Source: Luidia sarsii | Taxonomy: Eukaryota > Echinodermata > Asteroidea > Paxillosida > Luidiidae | Length of the DNA: 64,000 nucleotides | Direction: 5' to 3' | Assembly: GCA_949987565.1 (NCBI GenBank) | Contig: OX465114.1 | Span: forward strand, 2,082,501-2,146,500 | Shown: one piece after another, positions 37,447 through 48,239 of the stretch | Numbering within the stretch: the first letter of the stretch is position 1 | How the letters are laid out: each line of letters begins with the position of its first letter | The notes under the pieces: model-generated | The model's database searches: none | What the model was told of the DNA's origin: nothing | Seen by the model: only the letters and a program-made list of their open reading frames with translations | Made by a program: the position numbers and the translations under genes

Positions 37447-40400
37447 GTACACAAAGATACCCCGACCTGAAAGCAGCAACGGAAACCACTTGTCTGCGAA
37501 TATCATTCGCTTCAAGATAAACTCGAAGCTACTAACGCATGGGAATAACAAACGTCCATAATAACCAGTGGTATAGTTATATGGAAGATTAGTGCTATTT
37601 CAGTAAGAGCAGGGCAATTTGAAGTGAGGGCGCTCTTTCAATACTTTCGAGTGCACATATGCTTCTAATAGAGAAAGCAAACATGAAGAGAGCGACGCCA
37701 TAGCAAAGTTGCTAAGAAGATTGCTTTTGTCCTAAGGAAAATCATTTGCGTGTTAGAAACTGTTCACTGCAGAAGCTAGACGTGCCACTTCATTCGCCTG
37801 CATGAAATACAGCGTGTGCGCATTACAGGTAGACTAGTCTTTGATACCGAGTTCGGCTATCTCGGTCGAGTAGTACATAATTATTCTAGCATGTACACGC
37901 TTGTATTAATAATCCTCCCTGTATGTTCCGTGTTTGTATAATGTATATCAGATCCACAGAGTTGCTGATTTGCTGAGCGGACATGCTTTGATTTCTGAAA
38001 TCAGGCGCTAGATTTATCGAGCTGTGTCAGCAGAAAAATGGGCCTGACAACATTTGAAACGGTTCTTTTGGTAAACCAGGATAAGGCACCCCCCTACCAA
38101 GCAATTTTCGTTTTATTTACGTTTCACTTGAGCGCTTATTATTTTACCTGGTAAAACCACGCAAAATGGGTAAACATTGGTTTATCCATAGCAAACAGTG
38201 CGTGCTATTATAAGATTTCGTGCTGAGTAACTAAAGGTGAAAAAAATATCAGTATACCAAATCAGTATACCAAATCAGTATACCAAAACAGTATACCAAA
38301 TCAGTATACCAAATCAGTATACCAAATCAGTATACCAAATCAGTATACCAAATCAGTATACCAAATCCGTATACCAAATCAGTATATGATTTTCTTTGAA
38401 ATGTAAGAGGAATGATCTTAATCTATATGAAATCGATTGGATTGCATTTACAGAACGCAGTGGCTGTTGTTACGGCAGTCGTCCGTGTGGTTCCCTGACT
38501 TCACAGTATTTGTTAGGATGTTTAGCTCTTGGAACCAGACTATCAGCTAATAGACTGGTTCAACCAGCCTGCAATGCTGACGAAATACAATCAAGTCAGG
38601 GAACCACACGGACGACTGCCGTAACATCAGCCACTGCGTTTACCGAAAGACCATACCACCAATCACACTTCCATGTCCTCCTTGTACAAATCAAGCGTCT
38701 CTGTTCGTAGAGCGAGTCAGCGGCAACTGTGCCCTGAGAGAGTAGATAGCCAAGAGATCCACGGCGTGTTACCGTGCATCAGCCTAATCCCGGTTCCTTT
38801 ATTTTTTTCCGGGTGTCTTTTTGTTTTCGCAAGCCTGTCCGCCGCTCCGAGCTAGAGAAAATGAAACGGTCCTGCGACTCGCCGTGGTTGCGCGGCATGA
38901 GCCAGGCCAGCTGCATTCAGTCCCTGATGCGCCAACTCGCAAAGCCGTACTCGGTGGGTGTCCGTCACACGGAGCAAAAACAAATTCAGTTCCACCGGGC
39001 GTGCCGCGCCTTGGCACAGCATGGCGCCCGACCAGTGCTCCGCAACTTCAAAAGCTTGCATGAAGATCACCGCTCTCTCTATAATGCATTGCATGCACGT
39101 GGTGTGGTTTTGTTTTTGAGTTGCCCCTGCATTGCAGAACGGGAAACCCGGCGACCGCGTTATGGGCGTTATTTTGCACGCATGCCGTGACGTCACATGC
39201 TTTTAAAACGCATGGGGTGCATTGGGGAACCATCCCCGCATGGAACGCGCATGCTCGAGACGAAGAGTTCGAGGCAGCTGCAGTGCATCAAGGTGACCGG
39301 ATTGGACGTCAAAAAAAATCAGATACGTCCCGAAGTAATACAGCAGTCTATGGCATCGGTTAAGTTGCCATAGCAATATCAATTTCCACTGTAATCGGTA
39401 CATGTGCTACTTTAAGCCACAGCCGTTAAACCCAATTAAAAAACTGTTTGGTGTCATATGAGGGCGCTGCATCTACATAAAATTGGAGAAATAATACAAA
39501 AAGCAACTTTCATTGGAGAGGTTGGACCATTGGTGCCTACAAAGCGCCCTCTTGTGATAGTTCAGGTGTCTGGGGTTCATGCGTTTCTTCGCAGCTTCAG
39601 CTTTTGATTTCCGAGCCTCAAGTCACGTGCAAAAGGGCCGACCTTCTTTCATGCGTCATCACCGTGACCTCCTTCCTCCCATCGAAGGTTCTTCCAAACC
39701 ATCGTTCTCTTGATCGCTTCATTACTAATCACTAATGTTTTTCCCCCACACATTATAATTTTACGCTTATCAAGTTTTGGTTGGCCACCTATACCCTATA
39801 ATACTCAAATCCCTTGCCCCTGAAAATTCCTGAGTTTCATTTACCCTCACACATCCCAGTACGAGTAATCCAACACAACACACAGTATACATTACTACTT
39901 CCTCCCACAAAATCCGCATGCATGTTATCCTTATTACGGTGGCATCGATTATGGTAACCAAGCCCTGCTCAAGATCTAAAATATGGTTAAGACCTATAAC
40001 CGTTGAATGATTACTCCCACGACATGGGTTGTATATACACAGTTCCACTGCCTGTTGCTATTAATCAGCCCATAATCTTTCGTAGTCGTGATCGTGACGA
40101 ACGATTTAGCATGTTACAGCCCCAAGCTAGCTTTAGCCGGCTTCAACAGAGGGATAATAGAGTAGGCTAGGTGGGGATCTATATGGGACACATTGGCGGA
40201 TTACTTTGTAAGCGATTGGTCATTCATCTTTCATCAACGCCGTCGTCTTGGTAATAGGTCGGCGTCTCTGTGAAAAGCGTATAGTCTTGGAATTCCCAAT
40301 AGGTAATACTTTTGAATCTCTTTCATATACTGCCAATGTATTCATTGGGCAGTGATCAATGGGCGTCGGTGTGGCGCTCTCGGAAATACATGGAACATGA

Positions 40401-40904
40401 AAACCTTACATCAGGAAATAACCAATTCGGTGACTGAAACTGACCTTATGCGTTGACGGCATCACGTCGTCAACTTACAGGCAAAGTGATATTGAACAAA
40501 TGACAGCTTTGATGCAGCTTGAAGCACTGATGTAAGTGACCTTAGGGTATACTACCGCGCATATGGGATAGCCTCAGTCTAACCACAGAGCCTAACGTCA
40601 CCCTATCGCTGTTTTCTTTTCATCACCGCATGAGGGGGCCCTATTCACACGAAAGGACACCCATATTTCTAGGGGGGATAAGGGAAAGTGCATTGCTGGT
40701 GATAACGGAGCACGGCTTGTTTCTCTCCCTCCCACCCCACCGCAGTGCACTGGCTACGGGAAACCGTGCACGATACGGAACCGCCAGCACGGCTGCTGCG
40801 GAGGCATGGGCTGCTACGGGGGACAAGGCAACGACTGCACTCGCAACAAGAACTGCATCTGCAGGAGAACGCCCGAGCTCAAGTACGTCTACTACATGGT
40901 GTAG
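37285..40904 (+). CDS. Secreted knottin-like cysteine-rich peptide precursor (two coding exons)
   Basis: Coding exons 37285-37446 and 40746-40904 join in phase 0 across a 3,299-bp GT-AG intron to give a 106-residue precursor. The order is a hydrophobic signal peptide (about residues 1-21), an acidic propeptide of about 20 residues ending in a Lys-Arg-Arg cleavage site (about residues 40-42), a short proline/arginine-rich linker, and a C-terminal domain with eight cysteines. The spacing is C-x6-C-x8-C-C-x4-C-x7-C-x5-C-x-C. The first part, C-x6-C-xn-C-C, is the classical inhibitor cystine knot signature found in arthropod venom peptides, agouti-type ligands and antimicrobial knottins; the terminal C-x-C also occurs in such folds. 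Function is unknown: venom-like toxin, defence peptide and peptide hormone are all possible. The start at 37285 is the ATG that opens directly into the signal peptide. An AATAAA lies at 41269. The cysteine domain is confined to exon 2, as in several known knottin genes. Confidence 0.75.
38250..38390 (+). repeat. 13-bp tandem repeat, about 11 copies
   Basis: Unit AAATCAGTATACC, nearly perfect, inside the knottin-gene intron. Confidence 0.92.
38454..38640. mobile_element. Foldback element in the knottin-gene intron
   Basis: 48-bp arms (38454-38501, 38593-38640) starting AACGCAGTGGCTG, with one mismatch seen, around a loop of about 90 bp. No clear target duplication. Confidence 0.65.
40746..40904 (+). 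CDS. Knottin-like precursor, coding exon 2 (eight-cysteine mature domain)
   Basis: Fifty-two codons plus TAG, preceded by a strong pyrimidine tract and CAG acceptor ending at 40745. The first codon is the first cysteine. All eight cysteines of the protein lie here, together with many Gly, Arg, Lys and Asn residues, so the mature peptide is basic. The last ten residues after the final cysteine form a tyrosine-rich tail. The reading frame has no internal ATG before its middle and is too short for length-based gene finding. Confidence 0.72.
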   Translation, partial: CTGYGKPCTIRNRQHGCCGGMGCYGGQGNDCTRNKNCICRRTPELKYVYYMV

Positions 40905-41268
40905 TGCGCTGGCCGGTCGCTGTGCACAGAGCGGTCATCACTGGGTTGTTCACACAACCACACGCTTACCACTCGAATTCTGCTCGTGTGAAACTGGTTC
41001 CTGATCGTCGCATTATTCCTGTGTATATTTGCTTCTTATACGTTCTCCATAATAGGCCAGGCGGTGCACACGGTCAGTTTTGGAGATCGAGTTTTCGAAC
41101 CAGTTTTCTTGTAGACTCTTTTTGTGTCTTTGACAAATATTTTCTGGTTGCTTCGGTTTGGGGTGTACAAAATTATTAAAATCTGTCTACTTTCAATGCT
41201 CAGTTTTCATGACCCTATTTTTGGTTGCTTCGTTCCCTTCTCCTATAGCGGTCAAAACCACGTGCTTG

Positions 41269-41274
41269 AATAAA
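41269..41274 (+). terminator. Candidate polyadenylation signal of the knottin-like gene
   Basis: AATAAA lies 365 bp after the stop codon of the cysteine-rich peptide gene on the same strand. It is the first canonical signal I noticed downstream. A T/GT-rich downstream element is not obvious. Confidence 0.4.
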
Positions 41275-43090
41275 ACATACGAAATAGGACAGTCACGCAA
41301 GGTATCACAAGCAATATAATTCTAAGGGCTTGGTTTAAGGTTTGAGCTGAGGAGACATTGAGGTAACTGAGCGAATCAAAATTGGTATCGTGTTCGCCGG
41401 AGGCTGACAATCCGTTATCGGAAATAGGGGCGGTACAAAGAAATACCATTAAAAGGTAGATTCAAGTGTTTCACTGTGGGAAGACAGAAATGTCCTCTTT
41501 AGCACGATGTCTTCTTAAGGCGCCGTTAATCAAACCTCAATTCGGCTCTGCCTCAAAGTTTTGGGTTTGGCCCAAAACAAGGCTGAAAAGCCACCCGGGG
41601 TTAAGGGCTAGTGAAAGAAGAGGATAGAGAGAGAGACTCAGGAAGGACGGAGATAGGAATTTACATTCCTTTTTGAAAAAATGCAAGATCATAGGCAGGG
41701 GGAAAGCAAGAACCAGGAAGGGAATTCCAGATGGAGGCAGAACTAGGGAAGAAGCTGTTCCGATACCTCTCAGTTCTACACCTTGGGATAGATAGAGTGT
41801 GTGTGTGAGATGAGACAAACAGCCTGGTTGCTCGCTTTAAATGTCCTATAACTGGGTGGACCAGGTCGGCAAGAGCCGAGGAACACCTCCCATAGAAATA
41901 AATGAAAATCAGGAGTGAAATTTTGTATCAAATGAACCGCTAGGACGATCAAGGGTCCAACTTTTAAATGTTCCAGTGAATCAGGGTTATGGTAACATTA
42001 CTTCAAATGCCATCAGGAATTCACAAGCTGAATGACAAAATAATCAAAGGTTACTATCTATCATACATTAATTTCGGGCTGGATGTAAAGTGCTCTAAAT
42101 ATAGCTAGCTTAATGCCCATTCTTTTCCCGTTCTCACTTAATAATTCGTACTATTGTTTGTTAATATCAATTACTGTATGTGTTCACTACCCGTACCGCA
42201 CACACATGCATTTCAAAATAAAAACAAAAATTACGAAAAAGTGTTGTCATTACTGTATTTTAGTTGGCCGTCTTTTCACGTTCTCTTTTTGAAGGCAATC
42301 TTTCTTCAGATTTCTGTCCAAAGGATATACAGGTCTGAGTTGGCCTCTTGAGGGCGCGATTAATAAAACAAAATCAAAAGGTACATTCTATTAGTTTCCC
42401 AAGCGACCCAAGGCAGTATACTTTTACGGTAGTTTATATAGGCTAGATAGATAATGATGTCACTGTGACGTGGCACTGACCAGGTTAGCTGCCCTATACA
42501 TTAACCAAGCAATCTCAAAATAGATGGAGACGATCTATCTAAGTAGCGCCCTCACGTGGTTCAAATTATATGGACAAAACATATTACACTATTCACAAAA
42601 GAAAATAAGGCATAATGCAAATAAAAAAAACCATGGGAAGCCTATTGACTAAACATGAACGTCTTGGGCGCGTATTTCCGACCTCTGGTTCGACTGCAAT
42701 TACCCGATAGTCGCGACGAAATCGTCGGTTTCCTTTCAACGATTAGCAGACACCTCTGAAGGTCTTCACCTTGCAAAAACAGTCAACGAGTCAATGCAAA
42801 GAATGAACAGCGCCGTAGAAGTGGTCGGATCCTTGTTTCCGATGCTGATAGTCTTGATACCACCAGTTAATCCAAGGTGGCTCCCCCCCCCAAAAAAAAG
42901 GAGCATCACTTTTGTTTCACGAAGATAGTGATGGAGGATGAGCTGGCCGGTAAACTTTCCGCCGAAAACTGATCTTTGTCGTAGCAAGGTCGGTGCACAG
43001 ACCTGTGTTCGAAAGAAATGCGAGTTACTCCTCTACCTTCGATGGGCGCGACAAGTCTTGATACAGGTGAGGGGGATGTTGCACCAAAGA
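41275..43090. other. Intergenic region between convergent genes
   Basis: Between the 3' ends of the knottin-like and MCT-like genes. It holds the 41570-41670 repeat and otherwise AT-rich DNA. The MCT 3' UTR must lie at its right end; no canonical signal was found for it. Confidence 0.45.
41570..41670 (+). repeat. Dispersed single relative of the 105-bp repeat
   Basis: Starts GCCCAAAACAAGGCTGAAAA and ends GGAATTTACATTCC, the same order as the 15.7-kb unit with about 15-20 changes. Confidence 0.75.
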
Positions 43091-43218
43091 TCACTTCTCC
43101 ATTTGTAAAGTGTTGTCTAAATATTGAGAGATGGCCGTAATGATTGCCATGACGACGCCAATGCATCCCATCGTTGCGAAGACAATCTCGTATTGTCCTG
43201 TACAGTCGTAAATCCACC
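43091..43218 (-). CDS. MCT-like gene, exon 4 (C-terminus)
   Basis: Begins after a TTTTGTGTAG acceptor and completes the Gly codon split by the intron, giving the GW-YD-TG-Y motif and then helix 12, a short polar tail and a TGA at 43093-43091. The correct frame is different from the longest open frame through this stretch; it is fixed by the phase-1 donor of exon 3. Confidence 0.8.
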
Positions 43219-45623
43219 CTACACAAAAGTAAGACATTGATTCGGAGGATTTAAATAAGATGGAAGTGACTCAGACCTGGGCTCAACCAATTGCAGTAGA
43301 AATGGGAGAGATAGAACAAAGACCATGTATGTTACATCACATCAGCAGCCGAGAAAACGCCACAATGTACTCACCGCACACAAGTCCCCCCGAAAGTATT
43401 CCCGTACTCTGGAACAGGTAGAGCCAGCTGATGCTCGGCATAGCACGACTGCCGCTGATGTCACGAACCATCACGAAGCCCAGCGGGTAGAGTATTCCTA
43501 TGAACACACCGGCCACCGTGAATTCAGCAGCCAACGAGAAGTAGTTTCTGCTGAGGAGAGGATCGGCCAAGCAGGGCAGAGCGAAGAGAACTGAGGAGAG
43601 AACTGCCAGCACCCAGATCTCCACCAGGCCGTGGTCCACCAGGAAACCGTGGCCCAGGCGTCCTATCAACGAGCCCACTCCGCCGAACGTGGCCAGATAA
43701 GCGGACGCGGTGCTGCCATACCCCGCTGCCAGGCCGTGCGGTATGACGTACAGATGCCAGCCGCCGAAGACAAACCCGCAGAGCATGCCCACTATCAGGT
43801 AAGCCACCAGCTTGCGGTCAGACAGCGGGCGCAGATCGAACCTCTCGCCGACCACACGCCGCATTTGACGGCAGACGCTGATCACCACAGACCGCCCATC
43901 AAAGCAGCCGGAGTTCTGGTCCGCCGATGCCGGCTCGCTTTCAACCTCGTCCCCCGCTACTCGTCTGTACGCGTGTAGAGGTCTAATCAGAGCCCCGCTC
44001 ACGAGAAAGTGAAAGGTTATGGCCCCCAAGAGAGCCAGTGCGTTTCTCCAGCCGTAGGCATCCACGAAGAACTCCATCAGCGGTGGGAGAGATATCATTC
44101 CCACGGTTCCTCCAACCAATGACATGCCGTTAGCGGCCGCAAAGTCGTCTGGGAAGTAGTCCATAAGTGGCTTTAACATCCCGATCAGAGTGAACGTGTA
44201 CCCAAAACCTAAAGGCAAAGGAAAATAAGCGTGGTCATGTAGTCTTTCCTCTTCTGTACGCGATTCCTAAATACGTATAGGCCTATGACACCCATCCATA
44301 CTACGTCAAGAATGAGGAGGTACTTACTGTAGAAGGCGAATGCTAGGGCGAGTTGTTCGATGGACGAGGAGAACGAGGCGACGATCAGAGACACGCCAGT
44401 GATGCTGCCTCCTAGCATGACTGTCCGACGCGCTCCGATAGCTGCTATCACCACCGGCATGAAAGGACCTGAAACGATCAACACAAATACTTCGCCGATA
44501 CAGCAATGCTGACAGAATCTGCACGCTAGGTCGATAAATCGACGCTATTTTTGTCTATAGAGACTTTTCACATGACTTCAACTGCCGATCCAAGGCTGGT
44601 TTATCGTGACCGCAGGAGCGGTCCAAATCCGTGGAAGCGCATGCAAATATCGAATATGAGTAAATCCATTTGATGACTCGAAGGTGTGAGCGTTCCACGT
44701 ACATCCGCGTTTAGTTGAACGCTGACCATCAAAAAGCATGTGACTGAAAATAATCTATTCGACAATCAATGATGATTTAAAATCAAAATGGAGGGCCTGA
44801 CGTTTTGATCCCAGCAGGACGTACCTTCCTCACAGAAGGCAGTCTTGATAGTTTTTGATAAACAAACTGCTTACAGACTAAGATGACCAAAATGTGACTA
44901 TCAACAGTTAGGATTGTCTGACGTCTCGATCATAATGACTGTCTATAGCGGGACCTTTGTCAAAGGCAGAATGAGAAAGGTCCTGCTAGGATCTAAACGT
45001 CAGGCCCTCCTAACTTTTGAAAGTTCAAACGAAACAGCTTCATGATGTAGGCCTACATGCATGGTTGCCCCAATGTGAATTACCAACACCATTAATGCCA
45101 AGGGAAATGTATCATATTTGGGTAAACACACTGCAGCAAATTGTTTTAATGGAAACAGGGCCAACAAATGAACCTGGTTCGAATCCAACCTACGCAGACG
45201 AGGGTGATGGATCCACATTGACTTTCTTCCTCGGAAACCTGAAACTAGAGCCCCCCCAAAAAAATAAAAATAAAATATACGTATAGGCCGTAGTGGGAAT
45301 GGTCAAATTTTGCCTTTCCCAACTCGATGTAATGATCGTATGCATTGCTCTCTTCAAGAATCATCAGTGGAGGCACTGGTGGGATTCGAACCCTCGGTCT
45401 CGATGTCTTTACCTATTATCCCACCCAGGGCAACCAGAGCGCTGCTTGCCGTCCCGACAACCGCCGTGTCCGTTGAGAAGGCGTGGGTGATGTGCGGCAG
45501 GAAGATGCCCATGGACTTGTAGTTGCCCAGCCCGATCACGGCCCAGACGAAACGCGCCAGGAAGATCATCCAGCGCCAGGGGCCCGGCGAGTCGTGGCCC
45601 GCTGCCGATGGTACGCTGCTCAT
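43091..45623 (-). CDS. Monocarboxylate transporter-like protein (SLC16 family, MFS), four exons
   Basis: Exons on the minus strand, 45623-45413, 44468-44328, 44208-43375 and 43218-43091, all have GT-AG borders and phase-1 junctions and give a 437-residue protein, a normal length for the family. Family features visible: first helix at about residues 17-43; a helix 4-5 loop reading YFPDDFAAANG (135-145), followed by LVGGTVG (148-154), matching the SLC16 pattern YFxxRRxxAxG; YGWRNALALLG (169-179) before helix 6; a long cytoplasmic loop of about 65 residues between helices 6 and 7; and a GWIYDCTGQY-type motif spanning the exon 3-4 junction before helix 12. SLC16 proteins are 12-helix plasma-membrane carriers of lactate, pyruvate, ketone bodies, aromatic amino acids or thyroid hormone. 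The substrate cannot be assigned. The usual paired arginines before helix 5 are replaced by Asp-Asp, and the N-terminal DGGWGW motif is reduced to PGPWRW. The gene converges on the knottin-like gene. Confidence 0.85.
43375..44208 (-). CDS. MCT-like gene, exon 3
   Basis: 834 bases, 278 codons' worth, from a CTTTAG acceptor to a GTGAGTAC donor. It codes for helices 4 to 11 and the central cytoplasmic loop. The large single exon carrying most of the MFS fold is usual for this family. Codon use is GC-rich compared with the surrounding AT-rich repeats, which supports real coding constraint. Confidence 0.85.
44328..44468 (-). CDS. MCT-like gene, exon 2
   Basis: 141 bases between a TTTCAG acceptor and a GTAAGTAC donor, phase 1 on both sides. 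It codes for the end of helix 2, the short cytoplasmic loop containing GARRTVMLGG and helix 3. The GxRxxxxxGG loop motif and the exon length both fit SLC16 genes. Confidence 0.82.
44785..45025. repeat. Foldback repeats, family A, inside MCT intron 1
   Basis: Two inverted halves (GGCCTGACGTTTTGATCCCA and, near the right end, CCTGCTAGGATCTAAACGTC) with a third degraded reverse piece between them. It lies wholly within the first intron of the transporter gene. Confidence 0.7.
45362..45412 (-). repeat. tRNA T-arm fragment at the MCT intron 1 donor
   Basis: On the minus strand, beginning about 20 bases after the GT of intron 1, the intron reads GAGGGTTCGAATCCCACC, a T-arm with a perfect box B, then CAGTGCCTCC, a plausible acceptor 3' strand. 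There is no D-arm or anticodon arm. Confidence 0.55.
45413..45623 (-). CDS. MCT-like gene, exon 1
   Basis: Starts at ATG 45623-45621 and codes for residues 1-70 plus one base: a short N-terminus, helix 1 and most of helix 2. It ends ATAATAG before a GTAAAG donor (intron bases 45412-45411). A tRNA-like T-arm sits only about 20-45 bp inside the following intron. There is no in-frame ATG just upstream that would extend a better N-terminus. Confidence 0.8.
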
Positions 45624-45960
45624 GGCCGGGTGTCCTGCAGTTTGCTTCCACGAGTCCGGATCCTCGGCCGAGCTTTCGGGTGCACTGTAGCCTGTCTACT
45701 CACCAACGGCTAAATTCGCCAATCAATGAAATACACGGTAGTTAGAACGTATACTATACTATACGCCAGAACAGTTCACGATTTCTGCATGGTGGTTATG
45801 TTTGTTGAAACTATCAACAAGCTCGTCTACGAAGTTGTAAAGTAGACGAAGATAATTAGAGTCTGGGTAGTAGAAACTAACCTATACCATAGAGCAAGCC
45901 TCGGACTACAATTTGCTTCCTGTACAGTTTGATGGACATACACATACACTGTAGTTATAA

Positions 45961-45994
45961 CAAGGAGGTATTAGCTCGCCTAATACCTCCTTGG
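45961..45994. repeat. Short hairpin CAAGGAGGTATTAG, copy 1
   Basis: A 14-bp perfect stem with loop CTCGC. The same hairpin recurs 865 bp away at 46826-46860. Confidence 0.8.
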
Positions 45995-46825
45995 TTATAA
46001 TCACGGCTTGCACTGAATCGGAAGGCAGAGCTGTGTTTGTTCCACTCACTGCGTTATATGAATGGCCGCCCTTACAATTCACACTGACCCCGTAAGTCAT
46101 TTGTCCATAGCCCGACTGATTCTCAAAGAGTGAGTGACCGAAAAGGCCGAGGTCGTCGTTCCCGGTCTGTGACAATGTATAGTGGACTAACGAGCGACCG
46201 TTGCAATGGCTGGCCCTATTTCCTTGGATATGCATTGGTCTGTTTCCATATGGAGGAGGCCAGCGGAACAGGGGAATCGACAGCCAACTGGGAAGGGAAC
46301 CACTTGAGGAAAGTCCTTTAGGGATTTGATACTAACTAATTGAACATGTAAACAAGTACACAAAAGTGTGCCCTTCCACGGGGGTAGTCACTGTAAGGAG
46401 CAAACACTACCTAACCAGTTTTTACCCCCGTTTCTGGACACGCAAATGTGGTTGTTAATTAACCGCTGTAGGCAGGTATAGGCAGGGTGTCTTCACCGTA
46501 GCGTAGCAGTGGTGGAACTTTTCATGCACTCCTGGGTGGAGTTTCTTGCCCTACTATCGTTCTATTCTATGGCCATCGTGGGCAATGAATGGACAGTGGG
46601 TTCACTGTGGTATAGGCTACAGCCTGCATTGGAATGTATCAGAGGCCTACTGGCCTACTAATCTTGGGCAGGTATCTCACAGTCCCACACATAGGCCTAC
46701 CATGTCGATCAATTTCTTCACAGTATTTAGAAATACATGTAATGATGTAACTGCCTGCCAACATATGACTGGCGTGAGAGCTGTTTGTCTGGGGTAAAAA
46801 TCACTTCAGGGTAGGCCAAGTCTAT

Positions 46826-46860
46826 CCAAGGAGGTATTAGGCTCGCCTAATACCTCCTTG
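46826..46860. repeat. Short hairpin CAAGGAGGTATTAG, copy 2
   Basis: A 15-bp stem with loop CTCG. It may mark one end of an element whose other end is 45961-45994, or both may be independent insertions. Confidence 0.8.
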
Positions 46861-46910
46861 ATACAACTAGCCTCGGAATTTCACCCAGCGAAGAGTGAGG
46901 TTGTCAGTGA

Positions 46911-47102
46911 GCAGTGCAAATTCGCGTCTTGAAAAAAAAAAAGACTACATGAATTAGCGTGCGTTACGTTATCAGCCAGTTGGGACTCCGTTGTGGAGGC
47001 CGGGCAGAATGTGTTTGGTTGTTGTTGATAATTAATAGAGGACATAGGAGGTAGTCTGCCACACAAATTAATGAGAGGTGTCTTGCCAATTGTGATTAAA
47101 TC
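46911..47102 (+). repeat. Dispersed repeat J, copy 1
   Basis: Diverged match to 61369-61534: GCAGTGCAAATTCG, AGACTACA, GTTGGGA, GTGGAGG, GGCAGAATGTG and GTCTTGCCAATTG blocks in the same order. Confidence 0.5.
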
Positions 47103-48239
47103 AAAAGATGTCTGATTTCGAGCGCCCTCCCTCCTGGGATACCCGCTAATTTACACTTTTACATTTACATTATAGATCTTTTTCACCCACGTAAAACAGA
47201 AAGCATTACCGCCACATTGGACCGCTTTGTACGGAAAGCGTAGGCCCAACCATATGGCACAACCATGGTACAACTGATGTTTACACTGTGCGCTGCCATT
47301 GTAAGGCGGTCCAGCATGACGTCACGTGAAAAAGGTCCACAGCGAAACTGAAAAACCAGTGGCTGTAGTCTAGAAAAATAAAATGTGCGCACGGGAGGAA
47401 CGCAAGGGTGGTTCAACAGCGCCCTCACTTGGCAATTGGCCGGACTATCATCAAGAACAAGAGTGCCCGATTTTGTGTCCATCCTTGCCGTATTCAAAAT
47501 GTTTCACGGGCGTTTCTTTTTCCAACTGTTGTGCTATCTTCGCTATCCATCCTCTTATGTAGTACAACTTGGTCAACATTTATGATTTGGGTTGGCTATA
47601 CTGTTAATCCAAAAAGAAAATGAGGTTCAAAATATTGAACTCGAAAAAGAAGAGTGCCTTCCCTTCAAAGTGGGGAAAAAAAAGGATATCCTGAATTAAG
47701 GCACAGAAAGCCGACAACAAATACTGCTTGAATGAAAGCATTTTTTTGTTTTACTTCCTGCATGCGGTGAAACGTATACCCTTATACCATTACTCCATCC
47801 ATGAAGCCTTACAGACAATATCCCTTGTTTCATTTGAACATAATTTACTTAGAGGCTATTTGATCAGCAATATCCACACTAAAGAAATGAATTAAATTAT
47901 TGACAATATTTCATTGGGAGGGGGTGTACCTGCACTATTACATGCTATGGCATCCATGCTGTAACTAATGCAAAAGTTTCAAGGATGGCAACGAAAGATT
48001 TGACTGGGGGAAAAAAAATCACAAGTATTTATGCCATCCAACAAATTTTACCCAGAGGTCACGAGCAGATGTGACTCTGGGGAGCTTACACAGCTATAGC
48101 CTGTGACTTGCTCAATACACGCACTTATAAGGTAACAAAATAATCAATTAATTATGAAAACAGTGTTATAGTAAAGGATGTTGACATTTTCACCGATTTC
48201 ACCGAAGTTTTATCTCTGGTCCTATCGAATGCTTCTGAC
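47103..48239. other. No feature seen
   Basis: AT-rich DNA between repeat J and the SINE at 48.24 kb; short frames only. Confidence 0.4.

Larger units (their letters stand above)
37447..40745 (+). other. Intron of the knottin-like gene, carrying repeats
   Basis: Begins GTACAC and ends in a polypyrimidine tract plus CAG. It contains an 11-copy 13-bp tandem repeat (about 38250-38390) and a foldback element (38454-38640). The stretch 38774-39190 is open in one frame but shows no recognisable domain. Nothing else in it looks coding. Confidence 0.6.

Noticed and set aside
38774..39190. A 138-codon frame inside the knottin-gene intron
   Set aside because: Long frames overlap on the other strand and no motif is visible. 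The exon 1 to exon 2 join is in phase without it.
40746..40904. Agouti or agouti-related peptide
   Set aside because: The start of the cysteine pattern agrees, but the later spacing (x4, x7, x5, x1) and the absence of the RFF-type loop do not.
43325..43978. Plus-strand frames opposite MCT exon 3
   Set aside because: Shadows of the GC-rich minus-strand exon, with no domain of their own.
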